From: Norana najaformis
Lineage: Eukaryota > Annelida > Clitellata > Crassiclitellata > Hormogastridae
Length of the DNA: 64,000 bases
Direction of reading: 5' to 3'
Assembly: GCA_964023275.1 (NCBI GenBank)
Contig: OZ029916.1
Span: 18,120,150 to 18,184,149, forward strand
Position 1 is the stretch's first letter. Each line of letters starts with the position of its first letter. A program made the translations under genes and the position numbers. Shown piece by piece: positions 1 to 15,124 of this stretch. A model generated the notes under the pieces. The model had not been told where the DNA came from and did no database searches. It saw nothing but the letters and a program-made list of their open reading frames with translations.

Positions 1-613
1 GCCTTGTCTTGCTGATTCCCCCTCCTAACTGGTTAAAACAAGTTCCAGCCAGACTTCCTTGTCCATCCCTCCTGCCCTAAATAGCTCCCTCCCGCAGCTG
101 AGTTACATGCAGATTTGTTTAAAAGACACCCTCCTGCGTGTACATCTAATGCCAAGTTCGGGAATGAATGGAATGTTACAGCTGCCAGAGCAAGTCTTAC
201 AGACCATGTTCCAGTGATTTAATTAGCCTTATTCCCGGTAGTAAATCGGTGAGCCCTTGTATATATTTAGCGCTACATTGCAGTTGTACAACACGTTAAC
301 CGACATGGCGTGTTAAGTTAAAACCTTTGGGGAACATATGACCACTATGCGTATTGCGGAATCACGGGTAAACCGGGAGCATGTTAACGCGTCCACACTG
401 TAGTTGCAAGTCAAAATTCCAAAGTCAATGGTTGAGCTGATGGATCTCTGTTTTATGACTTAAAAACCCTGCCACCTCACAGATGCTGCTAAACTAAGAC
501 ACAACTTCTCATGGTATGTTATGGTTAAATGGTCACATCGTGACAAAGTGAATTGTATACAGCAAAAAATCTGTTAATCAAACAAAGCACAAGTTTACAC
601 GAAAACTACACAC
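1..613. other. Intron 9 of SIAE-like gene, nothing else recognised
   Basis: This lies downstream of the last visible exon. I searched the minus strand for the Cys-rich SIAE C-terminus (SCCSDHRCKWLPA and YAWTTWPCEYKQCP in human) and found nothing like it. The terminal exon must lie outside the window. Confidence 0.5.
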
Positions 614-797
614 CTCAAATCCATTACTGTTACGAACAGTAATTCTAGGTGGCTTAAATGTCAGAGTGAGCGAGCCCCTCCTGGCGGAATATGTATCCGG
701 GAATGGCTCCAGACGAACATGGCTTTTTTTGTAGGCAACAGACAGAGCGCCATGCACCAATCGGCTGACAATGTCATGCTTATGTCCTGTGTGCAAA
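614..797 (-). CDS. SIAE-like gene exon 9 (last exon visible)
   Basis: The acceptor TTTCAG precedes TTTGCACAC, and the donor reads TTTGAG|GTGTGT. It codes residues 523-584. SLHTGHKHDIVSRLVHGALS aligns with SIHPRDKQTVAYRLHLGARA of SIAE, so the family's conserved histidine is kept (His525) although the serine is lost. It continues through SNGFE, where human SIAE has NKIFEISCC. No continuation is visible in 1-613. Confidence 0.9.
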
Positions 798-3700
798 CTG
801 AAATAATAAATACTGAATCATTAAATGCACCAGACAGCCCTTATAATATACAGCTAATAGAGTGTGGATGGGAACATGGATTCTAAATTTAATTAAACGT
901 TGGAATAAGACCAATCCAATATAATGGAACCTCATTAGACGACAGTATTTGATCATTTTCAAAAAGGGAGCAGCATAAGAAGGGTCTAGTTTTATTAAGG
1001 TCTTCCATACCTTCAGTGTGACAGATCAAAAGCCCTCATTTCCTTTTTGTAGGCCCTTGAGCTGGCAGACTCAGGGCTTTTGCATCCAGGACTTGTTTAC
1101 TTCAAACTTATTTCAGTACCAAATTCAGAAGCATCTATGTGCACATAACCAGCCATGGGTTGCTACATGGAGTCCACTCAGCAGGTCTGAACCTGCAATC
1201 ATTGCATTACAGACCAAGCCTGTTACAAAACCTAAACATTCGTAAAGCATTGGATTTTCAATCTATAAACCCACCATATGTCAAAATAAATGTTTCAGAG
1301 TTAAAGGCAGAAAGTGTACAAAACATTGACTGACCTTGTGTGATTGGAATTTGTCTCTGGCAAATCAATTGTGACGGCCAGAAAAGTGGCTAGCATTTGA
1401 TCATTTGGCAGATAGCCATAGTTAGCGGTCTGCTTCCACCGAATGTCACTATAACCGTATGTATATGGACTGGACACTGACTTTGGAGTTAGCTGCAACA
1501 GTTGCAAAATAGCATTCATAGCAATCAAATATGTACCACAGTCAAAACATCCTTTATTCATCAATCATTCAACACAGAAATTAATTACCAAAAAACATCA
1601 CAAAACTGTAATATCATTCAAATTCTTTGAATCCAAGAATACTTTACTGCTTTGAACAGGAAATAAATAAGACATGTGTGCTATAATGAGCCTGCATATT
1701 TTCGAGCAGACAGCTTTACAATGGATTCAAACAGTAATTAGTCTGTATCAGGCCATACCCCTAACCACATTATTATCATAGATAAAATAAGTCCCCCAAA
1801 TAGTTTAACCACAAAGTCATGTAGGCAGACAACAGGTAAGAGGAGAGCATACCTGTATGATTCCTACAGGTAAAATTTTATCACTGGAACCGCCTGCTCT
1901 GTCAAAGACTTCTTGTCTCCAGTGTTGAATGAACTCAACAAGAGCACAGTCGTAGTTGTTTGGGACTTCATGTGCATCCAGGTCACCTGAAATATGACAT
2001 CATTCCAATAAAATGTCCATCTGGATTGCCCAGTTCCCTGTCATCCCAACCCATTTTACCTAAGTGCAAACTTCACGATCCATGTCCAGTTAAGCCATTT
2101 CCTCAAAGTCACCATGGCTGCATCCACTAAGTTTAACTCAAAATCAAAAAGCAGACCTCCTTTGGAAAGATGCTCAGGACTTTTATTATTCTTCCACAGA
2201 GGTCTATTTCGTTGCAATGCTCCTTTTGATACTGAGAGTTGATATATTCGCTGATTCAGTGAGAGTTGTTTCGTCTTCAGAACCTTCTTCAGAATCTAAT
2301 GTGGCAGAATATGGCTACTAGAATTTTCTTAATAAATTCCCCTCTGATTCAGTGAACCAACACAATATATAGCATCGCTGTGCTGGATAACAGTCTTAAT
2401 TTCTTAACTAGTTCTTTTCTTTCAATTGCTCAAAGACTAAGGCCTCGTTGCACCACTGCAACCAAACAAAAAGCGTCTCTTTTCCTCCCATTTATTTGTC
2501 ATTTTTCTTGCACCACAATCACTTTGTGGCATATTCATCGCTGTTTACTAGCTTTAATTGGTGATCATTGATCAACTGATCAATCAAGCCCAGATCTTCA
2601 CATATTTTGGAAAATAAGATGGCGAATAAAGATCTGCTGTGATAAGGAACCGATTTTGAAAAATCTAACACGAAAATTGTCCAGACAGCTGAGCTATGCT
2701 GTTGTCAAATAACAGATCAAATAACAGACTTTTTATGCAGCGATATATTGGATATCCTTGTTCATTTACTAATATCAGCATTTCTTCTCAGATTTATTCA
2801 GTCAGGTGACTGACTGCATATTAATTAAACACTTAAAACTGACATCATTTCCAACCAATAGAAAGCATCCAAAGCAGATAACAAACAGATTGTGCAAAGA
2901 CTGTTTCATTATTGCACAACAGAAAATGAATGTGACAATTTAAAATAAAACGTAAGATAACTGCTGTTTATGAAAATAGTAAGTCAGATAATTTTTGTGG
3001 AATGCGGCCTAAGTGGTATTTTTTAAGAACAAGTTCAAACAGCACTACAGAAGAAGAAATATCAGCAGTATTACAGAGGAACAATAATATTACAGGAAGT
3101 ACTATTTAAAATTCACAACTTATGGCCCTACAGATATCACTGGTCAATGTTAAAGAAGGGTAAGGATGCATCATACCTTGGTGCCAAATGAGACCAAACA
3201 CTTGCATATCAAGCATTGGATGAATCATTCCATTCCAGATGCGAGAGGAACTGGAATAAAATAAAGAACAACGACTTATTATCAGTACAAGTGGAATGAC
3301 AAACATCTACATGCATAATCCGCCTTCAGCTTAAAACACTTTCTTTAGGTTTACCTTAGTTTTACTGTTTTTAAGTATTTGTCAGGATGACCATTTGGAT
3401 GACCATTTGGATGACCATTTGCTACAGGGCAGCCATGGATTCTGCCACAAAAAGGGCAAACGATTAGTCTTATCTGTCATTTTATGACTGATTTTACAGC
3501 AGCACTCATGAGTTTCACCATCTGTGAAACTCCACACACATGTGATCAAGAAAGCTGGTTAAAGTTTTTCAGATCTGGTGGGTATGTTCACTCCAGACAA
3601 TAAATAGGAAAACCTTTCAGACATCAGTGGTTCAATCTTTTTCAACCTAGATAAAGCCAACTGATTTGGATATTAAGACTATACAGTCTAGCACCCCTGA

Positions 3701-6700
3701 AGATGCATCCAGTGGTGGTCAACTAAGCTAAGCATAGTCACTATCATTTGTCATTCCCACCCCTACCACCACCACTGCCACCACCGCCACCACCACTACC
3801 ACTGTCATCATCATCATCGTCACCTCATCATCATCGGCAGCAGCAGCATGCCACAGCAAAAGCAGTGGCTTTTAGTATCCTGGCTGACCTGTCTGTGTAA
3901 GCTATTCCACACTTGTCGTTGACACTGGAGGGCACCCATTCTTCCATAACACTGTCGCTGTATGTCACCGACACAAGTCCAATGGGATAGCGCAACCGTT
4001 CATGAAGCTGCTTGCCAAACAGCCAGCAGATCCCTGGAAAGTGGAGGTTTGCGTGAGACTGACTAATTCGCACGTCCATGACCGACTCTGTCAACCATGA
4101 ACACAAAAAACTGCATGTTCCAATTTCAAACTACATCGGACGAAGGTCTCTACTTAATCACCTGATTATAGATAATGTACCTTAAAGAAAATTAACAGGT
4201 TCAGATTTGTTAATAACATTGCTACCATCTGCAGTATATAATATTGATAGCAGTTATTAAATGACATTTCTGATCATGATAATAATCAATGACATAGTTA
4301 TTTTTAACACTGTTATGACTTTCACATTCACAGAACTCCTATAGTTAGAGATAAAGTAATATGACCACATTTTCATTCTGCAGATGGCTTATTTCCAAAG
4401 GATAGTCTGAGAAAAAGCCTCTCGTTACTCAGCCACAACAAAGAATGTAACTCTTCATGATGCACTTACTTACACACTTTTAACGCTCATCGGTTACAAT
4501 AAAGACGATTTTGTCTTCACAGTTCATGAACCAAGATTTAATTGAATGTAAGAGTAATCGGTTAAAGAATTGTTCCAAATTGCTGCCCTGAATTTAGCTA
4601 CATGATCTTAGTGAAGCGGTTAGATTGTCCTGTTCACTTTGAAATAAATAAAGCATGAACAAACATGCACACACAGAGATAATATCCTCTCCGCATGTAC
4701 TTGGATATACTTGCATGTATTTGGATGTAGATATACTTTAATTTACTTGGATATACTTTAATGTATTTACAGGTACTTCCGTGTACTTGGATATAATTGG
4801 ATATACTTGGATGTAAGTATGTATGTATCCGGACTTTTACAAAATCGTGTTTTAGAAACTCCTCAAATGCACTGTAGAACTGTACTTGGATATACTTGGA
4901 TATACTTTACTGTACTCAGATATACTTGCATGTACTTGCATATACTTTAATATACTTGGATATACTTTCATGTACTTGGATGTACTTTCACGTACTTGGA
5001 TATACTTTCATATACTTTGCTATACTTGCATGTACTTGGATTACTTGCATACATGTACTTGGATATCTTCTTGCTTTTTGTTGTCTCACCCCTATGACCC
5101 ACCCACGCCAGATTCCTCACTCTGGTGATGGATATATGGCGTGTTAACAAATGCATTACTGACTGACTTACTGGCTGCCCACAGTTGGTAGCTACCAACT
5201 AAAACAGCAACGCTCTTGTTTATCAATCACAGCATCCACACATTTCTTCAGTGCCAAGGAAGTATGAAGTTAAACTGTGATCCAACAAAACGCAAACAGA
5301 ACTAGCAGGTGAAATTCAGGAGATTCACTGTGGTGAAAGGCAGCCGTGAAGTGAAGTCAGCCGTGAAGCGAAGTCAGCAATAACGCAAATATATTCCAGC
5401 AGGTCGAGCACGTTACTAAACGATCCTCACACTTACTTGGCACAGTCCAAGGCAACTGGATGCCACGCAAGTCGTACCAGAGCATGTCGGATTTGGCAGG
5501 AAAGAGAGAGAAGATGCGAATGTCTTGATAGCGACTCTGTGACTCCTGTCCCTCATCGGTACCATTCATCAGCTACACAGCAAAGACCAGAAAAATATAT
5601 GATTTATGTCATAATCTAAATGCAAATTTGCTGTCCATATTGAAGACCTAGGTTAACCCCATAATAACAGCATCACTCTTAATGGTAATGTATTCAGTTC
5701 ACAAGCTTTCCCACAAATTATCATTCTCCGATTTCTCTCCAAATACCCCCATTCATATTGTTGGCTGTTTCGTACACTTTGACCTTTTCATTGCTGACTG
5801 AAAGGAATTACAACACTGGAAAATCAACATGATAACAGTTCCAGTAAGAAACAAAATCATATAATTATGGAAACAATGCTTCAAGTTTCATGGTCCAATA
5901 TGAAGGTGCCGCTTTCATATACAAGTAGTAAAAGTTAAAAGTAGCATACTTGTTTGTATACATCGATAGAAACTACTCAGTAAGGTGATCCCAAGGTCAT
6001 TTGGCTCAGGCACAAACATTACCACAGCAATCCAATGATAAGATACCCTTTTAATCTCTCAACTTGTGTTGGTATTTCTACACCAGTCCTACAAGGATGT
6101 AGGGCTTAGTTGGCCCAGATGGCCTGGCATTCCAAGGATGGTCACTTACCATACATGTACTTACTCAACACTGCTTAACTGTCCTGCACCTGCCAGCAAT
6201 GCACCAGCAGCACCACAACCACCAGTAAAGACCCTTTTACCCTTGACCAGATTCCAGAGATCAACCCCTTACGAGCACAACCTTAGCCCTATTTGCTGTA
6301 CTTCCATCTTTCTATGTTCAGTCATCTGGCTCACAAACACCTCCAAGCCAAACACAAGTTCATACTGTGCCATATCATTCAAATCACTCTGCAAGTCAGT
6401 GGTCACTGCGTTCTGCTGGTCCCACCCACATTCCTTTGCGACCGTGCAAGCATTCTAGTTAAGGGAACAGTTCCTACACTGAAACTATGTACTGTTACAC
6501 CAGAAACAGCTGTAGATACATTTTCACTATGTTAAATCACACCTTTTCCGATACTTCAGATACCCATATTTCAGCACCTTCCTAAAATGTTCTACTATAA
6601 AAGTTCAGATTACATGCATACTCACTCACTCACTCACTCAGTCACTCAGTCAGTCACTCACTCACTCACTCACTCACTCATGCACTCGCACTCACTCAAA

Positions 6701-9700
6701 ACCACCCATCCATCCATCCATCAATTCATTCCATTTAATTCCAACCCAAATGCATTCCATCAAACTACTCCAGACTAAATCCATCTATGGAAGCAGTTCT
6801 AAACAACTTCTTTCCCTCAGCTTCTCCAGTAATAACATTAAATGAAACCACATAAACATTCCTCTTGTCAAAGTAATAATGATATATCTATTACTTGTTG
6901 AAATCTAAAGAGAAAACAACTCAGGGGTTCCAGAAAAATATTTGTTATAGCAAAGAAACTTATGACAAAGACAAGCAAGAAACAGAAGGAGAAAGAAGGA
7001 TTCAGAATAGGATTTTCTAAAGTACACTAAAAGATCAACAATGCAAAATTGAATGGCAAAACTAAACAATTAGAGGCCCATCAACAAGTAAACACTCCTC
7101 TTCTACAAATCCTATCCTGATTCCTCCTCTTCCCCCAATTTACCTTACTGCTCCAATTCATAACATCATCCACCATATCCATCTGCCAGCCTGTCCGCCT
7201 GCCTGCTTGTCTGAACCTAGGATCTTGACCTGGAACCAAATCCGACACTTCCTACATATCAATTTTGTTTTGACTGGAAACCTGTGAATAAGCTGGTTCC
7301 CACAAATTAGCTTTCTTTGAGCCCTGTAGAATTCTCGAGTTTATGATTATCATTACATTACAATTACGTGAATTACTAAATGAAAAATCAGCCCAAATCT
7401 AGGTCATTCTCAAAAGACACAGTGAAACGGCCAAGAATCGGATAGAATATGACACACAACAGTCCCACAGAGAGAAGCACTCAAATATACAAGCAGAAAA
7501 TTAATATAGCCTCAGTGTATTGAACAAAAAGGCATGAATCTGGATATTTGTATACAGCCTTTAGAGAATCTCTCAAAGGTGCTGGAGCAGGGCTATCACA
7601 CAGATCCAAAAGAGGAGCATCTTAAGATAAGTTGAAAATGTTTCTTGAGATTCGTCTGGCAGAACAGTTCAGATTTGTGCTGGAAGATTCTTCTACAAAT
7701 ATGGTCCAAGCACAAGAAAACATGCTGTACCAAAACTGTGGTATAACAGTTTGAAACAACGAGGTCCTCCTGCGATGCAAAATGTAGTAATTGTGGCTTG
7801 TTCACAGAGTTCACTGAGTGGTACATTGCATTAAAATATTCCCTATGGACTGACCAATTTGACTTCAATTCAATAGGCTTTACTTGGGAGTAACGACTGA
7901 CATCTTAAGAAGATTACCAAACCAATCAGAAAGCAAAGGCAGAATGACTTACCTTGGTCACAGATAAATGTATCTTGTTCTGTTCAACACAGACCCAAAT
8001 GTCACCAAAAAGGACATCTTTCAGCTCAGTCTTGTATCCTTCGACGCCCTCTAGTGAAGCAGTTATGACAAATGGTCCGGGATGGGAGATTGGTCCAACC
8101 AGTACCCTCCAGACAGGACCAGCATCTGAATAATCACAGACAAAAAAATGGCATTTGGAACAGTCTGGGATGGGCGTGTTTCTGCATAGATATCTTGAAG
8201 AGGAGTTACATAAATTAAGCATTACAATGTTCAACTCTGTAAATAATGAGCATTCTGAAGCAGTCTACAGCTATCAAAACATGAAAACAACTAGGCCTGA
8301 ACTCAAAGAATCAGGGACACCCAATCAAAAACTTACAATATCTTGTAAAGGAATCTTAAACTTACTACCCGGTATACAAATGTATGGAGAAATGTCTCAA
8401 CCCTATAAGCATTTAACAAATATTACAAAGAAACTGTCTCAGAAGCCAGCAAATGTCTACCTCTAACTACAGTTGTGTACACTCATCTCAGATCAGCAAC
8501 AATTCTTTCTAGAATATGGGAAGGCACTTTTTCCTTTTCACAGGCCCTAAGTATAAGTAATGAACCCAAAGTCTTCAACACAGAACCTGTTAATACTGGA
8601 ACCAGGCTAATACTACCAGGCTCATACTACTTGGAAAAAGAGGCAAACAGGAGCAAATGACTTCCCCAAGATTTTCCACAGAGTCAGATTTGCAGATTCA
8701 AACCCATAAAAGTTACAGATCAAGCACATTACTAATCCTAGATCTTCTCCAGTTACGCAAGCATTATACGTATACAGAGGAACTTGCCATTCCTTTGAAA
8801 CTATAATATTAGTTAGATTAGCTAGAAGTGCTTTTATGAAGTACTATCACTATGGAAGTGCTCATATACACTGATTCATTTATACATACGGGGTGATAAA
8901 TAGGGAATGTGGTCAGTCTTTTCATTAAAAATCTGACAAAAATATACAGCTTTGCTTCTCTGCAGAATAGGAAAGAAAAGCCCTAAATTCCAGACACTTC
9001 CAGGAAACCACACCCCCTGCCCAGGTCACCTGCCAAATGTAAATCAGTAAAGAACTAAAAGTTGCCACACTTGCCTCTGCTGTGAATGACCAATTCCAGT
9101 GCAAAAGCCCCCAAGTGCAAGACATTTTAAAACAATTAATCAGTAGTCACCCTGAACCCAGCTTCATTCTATAGTCTGATGCTTCCTACCTAAATCTCTG
9201 AATACTATAAGTTTGCTGCAAAGCCATTTTCTCCAGATCAAAGCCAACCTCTTCAAATGCTAAGCCCATATTTGCACACACACAAGCCCATTTCTGTGTA
9301 TACAAGAAACAAAGGCAAATACCTCCGGGCTCAGCTGAACAGCACTCATATGAGCGTAGGCTTACCAAACACATATGAAATCATTTCTGAAGTACTAGTA
9401 AACGCCATATGCCACTGATCAAACCACATCTACCAGATCAGCCATTTAATAATCACTTTTGGCAGCAGAAAAGTTCTGCCACATTTTAATGCTAAAATAG
9501 TGATACCACGGTTTAGGACCAATCATGCTACATGAAACCAGAAATTCATTGTGAAACCTTGCAGAAAGGCTTGCTATTTTAAGATTGTTTTCTCAAACGT
9601 ACTGGTACACATTATGTTATACTAAAAGGCTGCAACAACTGCACGTGTGTTCCTTTACAGATTTTGCTCATAAACCAACCAAACAAGAAAGGAGAATTTC

Positions 9701-12700
9701 TCTGTTTGATCTGCCAACCCACACGCTCAACTACAACTTGCAGCCATGACAGGAGTTGGCAAATCAGACCAAACTTTTGGCGATCATTTTTAATTAGGAT
9801 GTCTCTGCTTCAGTAACTATACAGTGCTACGTAGCTCTATTTCAGCCCAAAACCTAAGCTACAAATACTGACCAATCGTTTTGATATCAGATGCATACAT
9901 TCACTCCTACTCCATTTGTCAGTTTCCCTAGATTCGCGTCCTGTTACCCTATCTCCTGTAGTGTTTCAATTTCAGCTAATACAAAAACTTTGCACTTGGT
10001 ACAGTATATCCTAATCATTCTCTTTTGCTCTCCTACCAATTACAACACAAACACATTCTGCATTAGAATTACACTATTCCAAACAGCCATTTTCAACTTG
10101 ACTGAACCAGCGTGCTCAAACCGTTCAGTTAGCCTAAGGCCAACTTGAAACATGCCCTTGGATTCAGATGCATTTAAAAGAAATAAAAATATAAATTCAC
10201 ATTACTAATATTATTCTGTTTTAGCCAAAAACCTACATAAGAACAACGATGAATATGCTTACTGGTCTTTCCTACCGTCGCCCTGTACTCCTGTCTACCC
10301 CCTGGCCCTTCCAGAACAACAAGAACTGATGTGTTGTCTGTAATGATTGGTCCATAGCCCCAGATGACTGCTCGATGAGGTGCTCTCTGCAGCACCATGT
10401 GGTCACCATAGTAACTGGCAAAGTGGAACTCATAAACGGTTTCACCTGAAACAAAAATACACTAATAAGAAACCCGAAGTAGTTCATAATTCACCAAAAA
10501 TGACTGCTGATAGAATTAAATCCAAAATCAGTTTTTTATTTCAATTATTTTGATATGTCATGTGGAAGAAGATAAAACTGGAAAATGCAGTTCTGTGTGG
10601 GCCTCATCAGATAGAAAAACTGGCAGCTTGCCATGCAGGGACTGGCTGGAGAAACTGGACCAATGCCTGATGCAATCATCAGAGTCAGACTCAATCACGT
10701 CCACTCTGCCTAAAGGGAATACGCAACACTGCCACGGACTAGAATCTGATACCAAGCATTGGATTTGACAACTGATTTGACCTTATGATTCTTGGGCAAA
10801 ATAGGAGACCGCTTTGATCTACGATTGACTGGCACAGTTTAACTGAAAGAAAACTGAAATAGGAGAGTGCTTTCATTGCTAATTAGAAGCAGAAATACAG
10901 GGTTCAGATTTAAAATTGCAAAATCAGTGCCACCACAATGGGGAGGCAAAATCAGTGGAACACCAGACTAGCATTGAGAAAAATATATTTGTTTTCAGGG
11001 AAATTATTAATAATCAAATACATGTACTGACAATCTGTCCTGATATGTATCCTGATATAACATATCTGGACCTCTTTTATTGTTAAAACTTACAAGTAAT
11101 TTCCACAGGAAGCAAACCATTGAAAACGTAAAGCAGAAGTATTATGGCATCAGGCTGAATATTGAAATAGCTACTTCACTACAGACCAATTTACAAAAAG
11201 CTAATTTTAACAACTGGGATGACATTTGTACAAAAAAAGTTGAGAATATTTCGTTAGTGAAGCACTCAGCATTCTCCACAAAGGCAGTTTATGAAGTTAT
11301 TTAAACAACTTTATAACCACGTCAATTTCCTGCTAACATACATGTACATCATAATTTCCTCCCTTTCAAAAATTGCTTATTTGTCTCTATTATAGGTGCC
11401 TCTATGAAAGCTTATCAGCCATTTGCACCCTGCATTCTATAGTTATCCTAACTTTCTCACACTTAAGCTGAACAGATTTATTTAATTTTACTTTAAAGAA
11501 CGAAGCTTAGATCAAACTTCATTAAAATATTCAGTAAAACATGTTGCTGCCATAAATATATGACTTGTCAACGTAGCCTACAATGCTAGCATTAATAAAA
11601 GTTATAAGCATAGCTTATATTGCAACAAGGACACTGCAAAATAACTAAATGATAGGAAAAGAAGGATATCTGAATGCAACTATTCCTTAAGGAGAATATT
11701 ACATCCGACATGAAGTGGAACTTAACAACAGCACTAAAGAAATTCTGAGTGCACAGAAAGATGAATACAAGGATGATGATGGATGACGGAACCTGGACGT
11801 AATACTAATGAAGAAAGAATGCCATTACAGCATCATTTGTTTTCCATGGCTCTTGCATAGGAAGACTTGCAGAGTGTGAACTGCTGTAAGAGAAAATGCT
11901 CAGTGATTTATGGATCATTCAGAATCAGATGAAGTATGCCGTAGGTGGATGACCAAGAAAGGCACGAGACAGCAGCTTGCTGCCATTTACTAGAGCATTT
12001 CATCAAAGTAATCATGAAAGGGTGTGGTCTTTCAGTTGCATGCAAATGGTACAGTGATCTAACAACCTGCAACCCTTCTTCCGATCACTGCATCGATTGA
12101 GGTTGCACTGCTTGAATATAAAATGAAATTTTTCAAAATTACCAGAAAAACCAACATTTAAGCCTGCATGCAAGTGATGTCCAGCCAAAGACTTGAGACC
12201 CACCACTCGAGTCTGTGTTTTCCTGGATTGGGACTCAAACTCAGGCAGTCATGACTCGGATTTGGAAATGGATTCTAAGCCCCTGGTCTCAAATCTGACT
12301 TGATGACTGTGGATCTGAGTCACAATTATTCAAACACTAGTTATGTCAATAATACAACAGAAAATAACTCACAGGCTTGCTTACTTATGCACCTGACCAG
12401 AGTGATTCTCGTAAATAGGGTAATCAACGTCCATGTGATAAGCTTCGTTTTCCTTCCTTCCAAAGTTGGTGAGTTTGGAATGTTTATTTTTGGATCTCAT
12501 CTGAGGTACCAAAGCCAAAAGCTGTGGCTTATGTCTATAAAGACTATTATTTTTTATGACTCGATGCAGCCATATGTATCATAATGCCAGATGCATATGT
12601 TACAGCACAAATATGATGACAGTTGAAAGATCGTTGAAAATGCAATAGAGTGAGCTTTTCTATATTTCTTCTGTTATTGTCTAAAGTATTTCATAAAGTT

Positions 12701-15092
12701 TGGGAAACTTATAGCACTGTGAACCTTCCTAGAAATAGCAAAAAATATAAAAAGTCTGGAATTATGGGCAGAACATGCAAATATATTGTCATAACTGTAC
12801 TCTCTGGCCATTAAAGTTTTTGTTTTTCCTTACACGAATGTGCCTCTTGAATGTATGTTTAGCAGTGGGGGAATTTTGCGTTCTTATTGTGCCAGACTAT
12901 CAAACAAAAACTCTGTCCAATTTCATCTTTTCAAGTACAGTAACGACAAGTTACAATGACACACCTTCCTGCATAAATATTACACTTATTCTGAATGACT
13001 TTGAGTTACGTGTTTCACTGTGTTGTGATGCTGACGGACTTGATTTCTAGCGTAAATGTAGATGTAAATCCTCTAAAATCTCTGCATCACAAAAAAGCCA
13101 CATCAGCAAGACCAATTTATTCACCTGCACTACATCAATTAAGTCTGCAAGAGCCAAGTTGTCTGATCAGTTTAGGTGCTAGGTCAGAATTTGGAGGGGT
13201 CAAGTCGGACAGACAGCGTGGTGTTACTGTGGAAATTGTTGGCGAAATCGATTTGGACTTGAGTGCTGAACTCAGCTTAGATGGAATCAACTACATCGCT
13301 GCTGCAAGTAAAAAAAACAAAGGTGAAAGGGCACAGCAGAGAAAATTAGGTCATTAAAAGCAAAAGAAAATTTTGCCAACAAAGCAGAAGGTGATTACCT
13401 GGTACCAACACGGTGGCTTAGTCGACTAAGACATGTTAGACATGTGACAAGTAAGCAGTAACATCATTATTCCATAAATCAAATTTCAACAAATCACCCT
13501 CATACCACACACACAGACACACTGCAATCACTACGTTTCTCATCGAGCACAGTCAAGTATGAGGTCTTTGGACAGAACCAGCCTAGACAAATGTCTACAT
13601 TTGGAAAGAGATTTTGTTTAGAAGCGACCATCAATTGATGCCTATTTTATTGTTATAGAAGTTTCTAGATTTCACAAATCTCATTTATAGGTGAAGTGAA
13701 ATTGTGAGAGGGTTCAGCCAATCAAAACTCTTCAACTGTCTTGCAACTGCATAGTGCTTGGCTGCCTGTGGCAATCAGTAGAGCATAAAACAGTTCTATA
13801 AAACTACTACAGTCCTAACAGCCGTAACTGTGACCCTTATTCTACACCCCCATATAAGCAAAGAGCAGCAATTTACCCAAAGTTTGCTGGTGACAAGGAT
13901 TTAAAAAGCTCCCAGGTTGTTCGCTTGCCCTTCTACCTTCCTATACAATAAATGGCCAAAAGCAAAGGCCAAGTCCAAATGGCATTATCAGGAAATATTG
14001 GCACATTTACGTAAATGATTCCAGTTGGACTGTGCACTAAACAAAGTGCCTTATTCATCGCAGATTCACCCGTGGGGACCAAAAGTGTGCTACTTAGAAT
14101 AAGAGCATTCATCACAGAAGGAACCCTGACACAAAACAGCAAATGCAGCTAAGTATTTATGATTTCAAACAGAGTGGAAGTTTTCTTTCATACAATATGT
14201 TGCACTAACCAGGAGACTATTTTCCCGTTTTCACGACTCAAGAGAACCAATACTAGGATCTGAAAGCTCTTTTCAGTAATTTAAAATAACATGAAGACGC
14301 TCATTTACTGTACATAATTCTAATATGGCAATTCAGTATGCCTTTACAAAATTTACAGAATTTTCTTTAGTCAGCCATTGACATTGGACCAAAATGCATT
14401 GCACCATGTAATCGTAAGTACTCACACAATTCTGTAATTATAATTTGCAATTTATAGAGTGCTGGTGTCTAATACACAAGGCTTCAATCTATGGAACACC
14501 AAAATCAACAACTTTATTTTGCATATGACTCTGCTGCTGATCAACATGACTTTTATTGCTCATAAGACTTAAGGGCTGAAAATGACTGTATTGCTGTTAG
14601 AACAGAATTCCTTATAATCGAAGTGATAAAATGAAGAAGTGCCGGTTACATGGGCTACTACGGATAGCTGCCAATGCATGCAAACCTGGATCCATTTAAT
14701 CAATAGTTTATCTGTCTGCCAACCAATAAATCAATCTTCAGTAGTTGGAGAGAACCTGTTGAAGCCGAGTCATATGCAACAGTCTTTGAGAAAACAGATT
14801 TTTTTACTTTTTGGCACAAAAAGCAAAACACTCTGTTTTTGGAGCAGTCTTCTGCCGGAAATCCAAAGCGTTCTGGCTGATCCACAAGAAATATTTTCAG
14901 CTAAAGTGAAAATGCACATTTTTAGGTAGCCATGTTCCAGCACTTTTAAGAGGTACTTAAAAGGCATCATATAAATATTCAGACACATCAATAATTACAT
15001 ACACACATACATGCATACATAAATACATACATACAACTATGCATACATACATATGTATATACATACATACATACATACATACATACACATAA

Positions 15093-15124
<32 letters not shown>

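Noticed and set aside
4886-5147. Overlapping 80-83 aa ORFs rich in Tyr, Leu and Cys
   Set aside because: Translation of the TACTTGGATA minisatellite.
6066-6458. 130-aa plus-strand ORF
   Set aside because: No domain, low-complexity Pro/Ala/Thr stretch, inside intron 3 of the SIAE-like gene on the other strand.
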